Source: JAUPVL01 sp964481235
GTDB lineage: Bacteria; Patescibacteriota; Saccharimonadia; CAILAD01; BJGX01
NCBI GenBank assembly: GCA_964481235.1
Contig: CAYZYH010000010.1
Location: forward strand, 1-36,513
Length of the DNA: 36,513 nucleotides
Direction: 5' to 3'
Positions within the stretch are counted from its first letter, which is position 1, and each line of letters opens with the position of its first letter. Of the stretch, positions 1-6,364 are shown piece after piece. The position numbers were made by a program, and so were the translations under genes. The notes under the pieces are model-generated. The model had not been told where the DNA came from. It was given only the letters and a program-made list of their open reading frames with translations, and did no database searches.

Positions 1-250
1 CGTTATTCGTTCTCAAAGAAATTTACAAAGATTATCCTTGTAAAAGAATTGTTTTACATTTAATGCTGACACATTTCATATATCAATTTACGATTAATAG
101 CAATTGTCTTAAAATGCAAAAAAATAAACTCAGTCGACCTTCACTGTGTCATTCAAGTCGCTGTTTTGTTTTGTTTAAAGATTTACTATCAATCTGAAGT
201 AATTGTAGCGCACTACACCTATATAAGTCAATAGCAAAATGCTCGTATGA
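1..250. other. Left edge, no supported gene
   Basis: AT-rich stretch downstream of the minus-strand gene ending at 251. A plus-strand frame stays open from base 3 to a TGA at 195-197 and could be the tail of a gene outside the window, but its composition (Cys/Ser/Leu/Phe mixture) does not look protein-like and I recognise no family. I see no convincing terminator for the neighbouring gene. Confidence 0.3.
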
Positions 251-574
251 CTAGTTCAAATGTTTGGCTAGAGATCGTTTTGATAAATTATCAACATTTA
301 GGCTTATGTGTTGCCCATCGCCTGCACGAACACATACTATCTTTTCGGTTGCTTCTAAGTCTAGCTTAACTACCGACACATGCCAACTAACAGAGCCGTC
401 AAAAGAATCTACAATAAGATCTCTTACATCTTCCACTAGCTTAACAAAGCAGACTTCTTTATTACTACCGAGTACAGATAGGATAGCTTTCTTTACTTGG
501 CCATACTTAGCCCTCTCTATAGTTTTACCTTTTTGACCTTCAAAGGGGTGTAGTGTAGTAACGTAAGCCGACAT
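251..574 (-). CDS. Small conserved protein, DUF6958-like (107 aa)
   Basis: Unknown function. The central part (K-A-I-L-S-V-L, then W-H-V-S-V-V-K-L-D-L-E-A-T) resembles the small DUF6958 family, whose hallmark is a Trp followed by V-Q-L-D-L-E-A; this is from memory of the pattern, not a search. There is no signal peptide or membrane segment, so it is probably cytosolic. The frame extends upstream to an ATG at 601, but the ATG at 574 is preceded at proper spacing by AAGAGGA, so I chose the shorter form. It is a single gene in the minus-strand series, separated by about 130 nt from the DUF212 gene upstream. Confidence 0.5.
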   Translation of the reverse strand: MSAYVTTLHPFEGQKGKTIERAKYGQVKKAILSVLGSNKEVCFVKLVEDVRDLIVDSFDGSVSWHVSVVKLDLEATEKIVCVRAGDGQHISLNVDNLSKRSLAKHLN

Positions 575-706
575 AAAATAAATCCTCTTGTTTATACCCA
601 TTATACTTTACTCTACAGATAAAACATAGGGTGTGTAGCCCAAAAATTAATATTTTTTATATAAATAGCTATTTTGTTCTTAAATAATATTGCATGACAT
701 TTTTTG

Positions 707-1615
707 TTATTTCTTTCTAGACTTCTTTTTGTTGGCTTTTTTTAGCCAGTCAGATTTACGACGACTACTTGGTTCTGGCTTAGTAGAGCGTGTAGAGTGA
801 AAGAATCTATATATAAAGATTGCAATCAATATAAACCACACAGAAGCAACTATCCATATAAAGAACCATTGTGCTAGGAAAGTATTAATTTCTTCGTAAG
901 ATATTAGAGCTACCACCACAAGCATTACACCCATCACCAAATTAATAAGTGCCAAGTAGGTGAGGCTAGAACCAGCCTCTTTAACCTTTTTATATTTTTT
1001 TATATTCCACCAATACATAACTGGTGCAGCGAATACTAATATAGCACCAAATACTAAAAGTATCTTTGCTTGCGTTGGGTTTGGAGTCCCAAACATTTCA
1101 GGAAACTGATTGGCAATCTTTTGATACCCAAAACACATCGCAATTATAATACCAATAACTGCCCCTACAAAAACCTCTAGAGGCTGGTGACCCAATATTT
1201 CTCTTAGCTGTGTATACTCTGCCGCATTGCGCAAACCACCCGATACGCCAAGATCACCAATTAGTTTATTTAGAGTTCTGGCCTGCTCGCCAGAACTACG
1301 CCTCACCCCAAAACTATCATACATAACTATGCCAGCAAACACCGCAGTAAAACCAAATAACGGAGATGCCACTCCTCCGTCTATAAGTGCCCACATGGCC
1401 AAACTACAAACCGTGGCAGAGTGTACACTTGGCATACCTCCACTAGCATATAAGTATCGTAGGTTTCTATCACCACGCAGTAAAGCAAGCACAAACTTAA
1501 TTAATTGAGCGATCGCCCAAGCAGTAAAGGGTACGTATAAGTATGGTGTTACATTTAAGTAAATAACTTTCTCCTCTTTATGAGTTATTTTATATCTAAT
1601 CACTTGTAGTGACAA
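707..1615 (-). CDS. Divergent PAP2 family (DUF212/YuiD-like) membrane protein
   Basis: Integral membrane protein of the divergent PAP2/DUF212 (YuiD) family, related to acid phosphatases and vanadium haloperoxidases; the substrate is unknown, plausibly a lipid phosphate. Visible family motifs are G-G-M-P-S-V-H-S-A near residue 60, M-Y-D-S-F-G-V-R-R near 98-106, L-N-K-L-I, and L-G-H-Q-P-L-E-V-F-V-G-A near 145. The usual family length is about 150 aa. Here three extra hydrophobic segments and a Lys/Arg/Ser-rich tail extend the C-terminus to 302 aa. The start is uncertain: the longest form uses TTG at 1615 without an SD, while a strong AGAGGAG lies just upstream of residue 18 (ATT), exactly where family homology begins. 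It lies 37 nt after the large repeat-protein gene and may be cotranscribed with it. Confidence 0.8.
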   Translation of the reverse strand: MSLQVIRYKITHKEEKVIYLNVTPYLYVPFTAWAIAQLIKFVLALLRGDRNLRYLYASGGMPSVHSATVCSLAMWALIDGGVASPLFGFTAVFAGIVMYDSFGVRRSSGEQARTLNKLIGDLGVSGGLRNAAEYTQLREILGHQPLEVFVGAVIGIIIAMCFGYQKIANQFPEMFGTPNPTQAKILLVFGAILVFAAPVMYWWNIKKYKKVKEAGSSLTYLALINLVMGVMLVVVALISYEEINTFLAQWFFIWIVASVWFILIAIFIYRFFHSTRSTKPEPSSRRKSDWLKKANKKKSRKK

Positions 1616-1652
1616 GTATTGCTATTGCTGGTAAATCATAAGTAAGATGAAT

Positions 1653-3776
1653 TTACTTTGAGTACTTTTTACTAAGTTGAAATATTACACCAGCTACAGA
1701 AACGGCAATTATTGCAAAGAGTGGGAAAGCATAGTCAGAAAAAGGACGACTTGAGGGTTTTTTGTAATCTAGTTGATTGGCAATTGTACTATTTGGACTA
1801 ATAGATGTAAGGATGTTTTTGGAGCTACCAGAATCAATACTTACGGGTGAGCTTGCATTAAATTGACTATTTGTCTTTAGAAGGTTATCGACAGTTTGAC
1901 TGGCAGCAAAATGTTGAGCCACGTCTCCCACAAAACTATTACCAACAATATTTTGTTGAGTTGAAGAATTACCAGCTGGTGTATCTACTCCAAAGCTACC
2001 CAACCAATCACCAAAAACATTGATAAACAATACCCCAAACCAGTCACTTAGTGATAAATCTGAGTTAACAATGTTACCAACATTTGCAGCTATGTCTGCA
2101 TCCCCACTTGTGGCATCCCCAGCCTCTGTATTGCCATTAACGGTAGCGTTTCCACTTTCTGCAGATAAGTCTATGTTGTTATTTATAGTATTGGTTGTAG
2201 CCGACGTACTGTCTATGCTAACTCCGGGCGAACTACTATTGTTGTTCTTTACGCCGCCGCCCACTATAGCACTTTTGGTGCCAGCTGGGGCGTCCATGAT
2301 GAGTCCTACCCATCTACCAAATACATTAACAAAAACCAATACAGCATTTCGCGCGATTACCTGTTTGCCTGTGAGATTAAGCAAAGTTAGTTTGGAGTTG
2401 GTGTTCCCTGTTGTGGCATTACCTGCATTCGTGTTATTTGAAACATCCGCTAAACCGCTTTTAGCACTAGTTCTAATATTATTGTTTATTGTTGAAATAT
2501 CATTAGTATTGCTAGTCAAGTTTGTCGATCTAGGGGAATCTATAGTATTGTTTGAGTTAGGACCGGTATTGTTAATATATGAATTATTGCCACCAGAAAC
2601 AGTTGGCTCGCTGTTTTGTATTAATTGATCTAGAAAATCTTTAGAAAAAAGTATATCCCCATTTAGATTACCGTAGATATTTAGAACCCCAAAGAATGAT
2701 TTTCCAGAATTTATAGTTGAATTTATAATGTTGAGAAGATTTAATAATACTCTTGCATCTCCACTTTTTGCACTACCACCTTTGGTGTTACCATTAACTG
2801 CTGCATTTCCACTTTTTGCATTCAACACTAGGTTATTATTAATGTCATTGTACTCTGCGGTATTTATGTCGATCTTACCGTTGTCATTGTCGTTGATCGT
2901 ATTATTTGAATTTGGGCCAGTGTTTTGAATACCATATTCTGACCCGTCTTTAGTTGCTTTTTCGGCCGTATCTACAGAACCAGTATCTAAAACAATGTCA
3001 CCATCAACATCACCAAATAGGTTTTGAATAAAAGTTAGCATTTTACCCCCACTAACACGCCATGCAGAATTAAGTAAATTAATAATGTTTGCAAGTGCAC
3101 TGGCATCGCCAGAGCTGGCATTACCACCTTGAGTATTACCGTTTACTAAAGCATCGCCAGTAAGTGAGTACAGCCCAAAGTAATTATTTATCTCTGTTTT
3201 GGTGTAAAGATTAAATATTCCATTAGCAGTGTCATTAGAATTGATTTGGTTGTTTGAGTTAGGACCAGTTCCGTTGATATTTGCTCTGGTGCCACCTGGT
3301 AGCAAACCAAGAGCTGCAAGAAGATCAGCAGGCACTGGTTGGGGTGTAGGGATATATTTTCCAGTAGCTGGGTCGAAAGTCCAGTCGTTAGTACTCCATG
3401 TGCCTGTGGCGGGGTCATAACTATAGTCGGGTAGCTGCTTTGGTCGAGTCTGGTGGGTTACTGGATCCCAGATGTAGTGATCGTTCTCCCAATTTCCAGT
3501 AGCAGGGTTCTCTGTATAGGTATTTGAATCTGCGCCGGTAGGAGATGTAGGCCCAGGAATAGTTTGTGGTCCCGTGTTGGTAGTTGCTAAAACGGGCGAG
3601 GCTTCCTCTGTGGGTGATTGTAATTCGGTTGTTGTGTTGGTTGTTGGTGTTGTGGTAGTCGCATCTTCTGTAGCGATAGCAATTCCTGCAGGCTGCACAA
3701 CCGCCAGGCTAAATACCAATACACTCAAAACGAGCTTGGTAAGAATTATTTGAATGTTTCTACGATATTTAGCCAT
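1653..3776 (-). CDS. Large membrane-anchored Asn-rich repeat surface protein (707 aa)
   Basis: Predicted cell-surface protein of unknown function. An N-terminal export signal covers residues 10-36. Next come a Thr/Pro linker (37-85), tandem D-P-A-T-G units rich in Trp and Tyr (86-143), and four copies of a roughly 95-residue repeat starting near 169, 285, 402 and 514. The first three copies begin with T-G-P-N-S-N-N; the fourth lacks that block. All contain the G-N-T-x-x-G block, then a hydrophobic stretch with consensus F/V-x-N-V/I-F/Y-G-x-x-x-G. A C-terminal membrane helix at 682-700 and a basic tail would anchor it. The repeats match those of the two smaller proteins encoded just upstream, so this is likely the anchored member of a shared surface assembly. 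Long alternation of Asn/Thr/Ser with small residues suggests a beta-solenoid or amyloid-like fold (inference). Confidence 0.75.
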   Translation of the reverse strand: MAKYRRNIQIILTKLVLSVLVFSLAVVQPAGIAIATEDATTTTPTTNTTTELQSPTEEASPVLATTNTGPQTIPGPTSPTGADSNTYTENPATGNWENDHYIWDPVTHQTRPKQLPDYSYDPATGTWSTNDWTFDPATGKYIPTPQPVPADLLAALGLLPGGTRANINGTGPNSNNQINSNDTANGIFNLYTKTEINNYFGLYSLTGDALVNGNTQGGNASSGDASALANIINLLNSAWRVSGGKMLTFIQNLFGDVDGDIVLDTGSVDTAEKATKDGSEYGIQNTGPNSNNTINDNDNGKIDINTAEYNDINNNLVLNAKSGNAAVNGNTKGGSAKSGDARVLLNLLNIINSTINSGKSFFGVLNIYGNLNGDILFSKDFLDQLIQNSEPTVSGGNNSYINNTGPNSNNTIDSPRSTNLTSNTNDISTINNNIRTSAKSGLADVSNNTNAGNATTGNTNSKLTLLNLTGKQVIARNAVLVFVNVFGRWVGLIMDAPAGTKSAIVGGGVKNNNSSSPGVSIDSTSATTNTINNNIDLSAESGNATVNGNTEAGDATSGDADIAANVGNIVNSDLSLSDWFGVLFINVFGDWLGSFGVDTPAGNSSTQQNIVGNSFVGDVAQHFAASQTVDNLLKTNSQFNASSPVSIDSGSSKNILTSISPNSTIANQLDYKKPSSRPFSDYAFPLFAIIAVSVAGVIFQLSKKYSK

Positions 3777-3846
3777 TAATTTTTCATCTCCTAAAATCTT
3801 TTACTAGTTTTGTACCTAGTGTATACGCTTATATTTAATAATTGCT

Positions 3847-3884
3847 GGCAGGCTTAAGAGCCTAAAGGCTCTGATTGCCGTGCC
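3847..3884 (-). other. Intergenic RNA hairpin between two repeat-protein genes
   Basis: Strong inverted repeat: GGCAGGC pairs with GCCGTGCC (one bulge), enclosing GAGCC-TAAA-GGCTC. In the minus-strand transcript it lies 19 nt after the stop of the 189-aa gene and about 70 nt before the next gene. No U-tract follows in that direction, so it is more likely an RNA processing, stability or attenuation element than a full terminator. On the plus strand it is followed by TTTT, but no plus-strand gene is seen. Confidence 0.55.
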
Positions 3885-3902
3885 TTTTCAACTTATCAAG
3901 AT

Positions 3903-4472
3903 CTAGTTTGAAATAGAGCTTGTAGTTGAGAATGTGCTTGTGTTACTTACACTTCCTGAAACGGCAGAACCGCCAGTTGTGTTGTTGCTAACGTTTGCGC
4001 TACCACTTGTGCCATTTTGGCTATTAGTGTTAGTTACGCTAACAGTGTTAACGTTAGTTACTACACTACTGTAAGTGTTGTTGTAACTAACTTGATTGTT
4101 AGAGTTTGGTCCAGTAACGTTGATGCTTGTGCTGTTAGGAGCCATAACTGGTCCACCTGCACCTCCTGCGTTACTTACGTTAAACACAGTTGAAGCAACA
4201 GCAGCGTTATTAACATTACCACTCATTGCAGAACCACCCGTAGTGTTATTGTTGACCCCGGCAGAACCACTTGTGCCACCTTGGTTATTACTATTAACAC
4301 CTAGTGCAGTGTTTGCATTGGTCTTAACTGATGCCCAAGTATTAGATTCTGTAACTTGGTTGTTAGAGCTAGGTCCAGTTGTACCAATAACTACTGAACT
4401 TGCAGAAACAACGCCAGCTGTTAAACCTAGTGAAGCAACAGTAACTGCGATAGTTTGTAATACTTTCTTCAT
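3903..4472 (-). CDS. Secreted Asn-rich repeat protein, no anchor (189 aa)
   Basis: Small exported protein of unknown function. A signal peptide spans residues 1-24 (cleavage after V-S-A). The mature part is essentially two copies of one repeat, from about 31-101 and 119-177. Each has T-G-P-x-S-N-N, an Asn/Val/Thr ladder, then G-T-S-G-S-A-x-V and N-N-T-T-G-G-S-A-x-S-G. There is no membrane anchor, no Cys, few charged residues and strong Asn/Ser/Thr/Gly bias, as expected for a polymerising or fibre subunit. The SD is unusually good (AAAGGAGGTG, 9 nt from ATG), which suggests high expression. The long 5' intergenic region (216 nt) carries two large hairpins. Curlin-like behaviour is an inference from composition and repeat style, not from homology. 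Confidence 0.75.
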   Translation of the reverse strand: MKKVLQTIAVTVASLGLTAGVVSASSVVIGTTGPSSNNQVTESNTWASVKTNANTALGVNSNNQGGTSGSAGVNNNTTGGSAMSGNVNNAAVASTVFNVSNAGGAGGPVMAPNSTSINVTGPNSNNQVSYNNTYSSVVTNVNTVSVTNTNSQNGTSGSANVSNNTTGGSAVSGSVSNTSTFSTTSSISN

Positions 4473-4498
4473 AATTTTTCACCTCCTTTCAATTTTTC

Positions 4499-4582
4499 GA
4501 AACCTACTGCAATATCATTGTCCGATAAATATACCTCCAAATTTGCAATAATATTTCAGACGATAATATTGCGGTAGGTTTC
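4499..4582 (-). other. 24-nt-arm inverted repeat in the leader of the 189-aa gene
   Basis: Arms 4499-4522 and 4559-4582 are complementary over 24 nt with three non-Watson-Crick positions. The 36-nt loop contains a second GGAGGT sequence on the minus strand. The structure ends 16 nt upstream of the real SD of the 189-aa gene, so it could control ribosome access or stabilise the mRNA. It could also be a remnant of a small repeat element; only its occurrence elsewhere in the genome would tell. Confidence 0.55.
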
Positions 4583-4590
4583 TAGATTTC

Positions 4591-4653
4591 GGGCCATTGT
4601 AACCCGACCAGTTGCACCACACAGCACCACTAGTCGGGTTACAATAAGAGCCC
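4591..4653 (-). other. Strong hairpin with 13-bp perfect stem
   Basis: ATTGTAACCCGAC (4596-4608) pairs perfectly with 4633-4645. The stem extends outwards by GGGC/GCCC (4591-4594 with 4650-4653) across a small internal loop. It sits directly after the 200-aa gene and before the 24-nt inverted repeat. In the minus transcript no U-run follows, so it is not a canonical intrinsic terminator. It could protect the upstream mRNA from 3' exonucleases or form part of a structured leader. Confidence 0.55.
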
Positions 4654-4688
4654 ATTTATTTTATTATCTTGTTAATTTACAATTTCAC

Positions 4689-5291
4689 CTAAAAACTAGA
4701 AATAAGATTTTTTTGTTTGTATTTGCTAAAAATATAGGTTGCAGCCAATGTACTAGCTAGTGCCAAAAATGTAGGTACCCAACTCCAAGCTACACCGGTT
4801 TTTTGCATTGGTCCGATTACACCAGTTCTGGAGTTTAATAGTGCATTCATTAGATCGCTTAGACCACCCCCACCTGTGCGTGGTAACATTGCTACTGCAC
4901 TTGCAGATTCAGAAGTACTTGCTGGTCCTGTAATATTACTTAGAGTTTCGGTAGAACCTGCGCCGTATCCACCTACAGGCGGTACTCCATTTGTAATGCT
5001 TACTTCTGTTGTAGCATTAAATGAATTGTTAACATTACCACTCACGGCATCTCCACCATTTGTGTTGCCATTTACGCTAGCTGGACCACTTGTGCCACTC
5101 TGTACATTTGAGTTGGATATATTTGTATTTGTCACGTTTGTGACGGTTTCGGTGTATGTATTCGAAACTGTATAAACATTATTACTACCAGGACCAGTAT
5201 TGGTAATAGTGGTAGTGTCGGCATGGGCCACACCAGCCATAGATAGCGATGCTACAAGGCTACTTATTAATATTGCTATTTTATATCTCAT
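4689..5291 (-). CDS. Secreted repeat protein with LPRTG motif and C-terminal membrane helix (200 aa)
   Basis: Exported protein of unknown function. The signal peptide spans 1-24 (V-A-H-A cleavage). A single T-G-P-G-S-N-N repeat (31-101) is homologous to those in the two downstream proteins. After it come a Gly/Ser linker, an LPRTG sequence at 136-140, and a C-terminal helix (171-189) followed by a Lys-rich tail. LPRTG is about 30 residues before the helix, farther than in a classical sortase signal, so sortase anchoring is possible but not assured. The SD AAAGGAGG is 4 nt from ATG and overlaps the intergenic gap of only 16 nt after the 288-aa gene, indicating one operon. It probably acts as a cell-bound nucleator or partner of the unanchored 189-aa subunit (inference). 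Confidence 0.75.
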   Translation of the reverse strand: MRYKIAILISSLVASLSMAGVAHADTTTITNTGPGSNNVYTVSNTYTETVTNVTNTNISNSNVQSGTSGPASVNGNTNGGDAVSGNVNNSFNATTEVSITNGVPPVGGYGAGSTETLSNITGPASTSESASAVAMLPRTGGGGLSDLMNALLNSRTGVIGPMQKTGVAWSWVPTFLALASTLAATYIFSKYKQKNLISSF

Positions 5292-5307
5292 ATTTCCTCC
5301 TTTAAAA

Positions 5308-6174
5308 TTATATTGTTTTATTTTTAATGTTTGCTGTTACAAAAAAGAGGCTTGCAAAATAATATGCAAACCCTCTTTTTGTAGCAGCAAAAACCATGCT
5401 TAAATCATCTACGTCAGAACGCGCCGCATTGGCAAAACCATTTTTATGCCATGTACTCAGCAGTATACTCACTAATACTAGGCTTGCTAGTGCAAATGCG
5501 CCGGCTAAATATATAGGGAAAAATATTTCAGTACCTAGCGCTATTTGAGTATTGCTTATCAAGCTAGTTGAGCTAGTAACAATAATGTTTTGGCCAGCTT
5601 GAAAAACTGTTGCCAACACTCTCAATACCAGTCTTGTACTATCGATTGGTAGATTAGAAGATAAGGGTGAAGATCCGGAAGATGTTGAAGTTGGTAGTAT
5701 GGATGGAAGCACGCTATAGTCTGATGGGTTGAAGCTAAATGAATTAAATAGCTGATTGTGATAATAATAAAAGTTTGAGCTAGAAACATAATTTGAAGCA
5801 GAAGGTAGTGTTGCGGCGGTTAGGTTATTCATTTCTTCCAAAGTAGATATATTGGATGATTTAGATTTAGAGTTATTACTAGCACTATCGCTAGATTGGG
5901 TATCTATACTAGTACCGGTCGTAGTTTCATTTGTATAGCTAGATTGGTGATATACATTGCTTTCAGTAGTGACTTGTTCGTTCACAGTAACTTCAGTTAC
6001 TTCGTGAGTAGTTTCTAATATTTGTTGTGATGATTGTTCTACTGTAGCAACACTATTGGTTTGAGAAATTTCATTTTCTGTTTGTGAGTCTGCTAGTGCT
6101 TTGCCACTCAAGACGAAAGTACAAGCCGAAGCTAGCAACATCAAAAACAAAAAACGAGTTGTACGCACGAACAT
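5308..6174 (-). CDS. Secreted Ser/Thr-rich protein with C-terminal membrane segments (288 aa)
   Basis: Not recognised. A clear signal peptide (1-29, A-L-A cleavage) is followed by a low-complexity Ser/Thr/Asn/Glu region (30-125), a Tyr/Phe/Ser segment (126-160) and a membrane helix at about 218-240. The C-terminal part has a short acidic stretch (S-D-V-D-D) and a second hydrophobic segment at 264-282. It does not contain the T-G-P-x-S-N-N repeat of its neighbours, but it is the first gene of their operon, with a 100-nt leader after a near-consensus promoter and a good SD (GGGGAG, 7 nt). It is probably a stalk-like surface protein, or an assembly or anchoring factor for the repeat proteins; this rests on position only. 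Confidence 0.65.
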   Translation of the reverse strand: MFVRTTRFLFLMLLASACTFVLSGKALADSQTENEISQTNSVATVEQSSQQILETTHEVTEVTVNEQVTTESNVYHQSSYTNETTTGTSIDTQSSDSASNNSKSKSSNISTLEEMNNLTAATLPSASNYVSSSNFYYYHNQLFNSFSFNPSDYSVLPSILPTSTSSGSSPLSSNLPIDSTRLVLRVLATVFQAGQNIIVTSSTSLISNTQIALGTEIFFPIYLAGAFALASLVLVSILLSTWHKNGFANAARSDVDDLSMVFAATKRGFAYYFASLFFVTANIKNKTI

Positions 6175-6276
6175 AGATCACTCCCCTCAATTATTTTGCG
6201 TAACTTTTTATTTAATTTTTATCTCTATATTATCTGTGATGCTTTTTTAGAAGCTATTTTTTTGTCTTATAATTTA

Positions 6277-6306
6277 GTTATACTCCCGCGAGTGAATTTG
6301 TGTCAA
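6277..6306 (-). promoter_or_regulatory. Strong sigma70-type promoter of the surface-protein operon
   Basis: On the minus strand TTGACA (6301-6306) and TATAAC (6277-6282) are separated by 18 nt. The start should be near 6270, giving a leader of about 95 nt before the ATG at 6174. An exact -35 hexamer is rare in this window, which suggests high transcription of the repeat-protein genes. Confidence 0.75.
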
Positions 6307-6364
6307 TAGAAAAATCTTAAAAGTTTTTATTATCTTGGTAGCATAGTTATTTAATATAAATCTA

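Noticed and set aside
3..197. Open plus-strand frame at the left edge as the 3' end of a gene
   Set aside because: Only 64 codons, no recognisable motif, and composition typical of non-coding AT-rich DNA; cannot be supported without flanking sequence.
2020..2628. Long plus-strand ORFs opposite the repeat-protein genes (also 4096-4551 and 2728-2928)
   Set aside because: They are mirror frames of Asn/Thr/Ser/Gly-rich codons, giving Leu/Val/Pro-rich pseudo-proteins without starts or ribosome sites.
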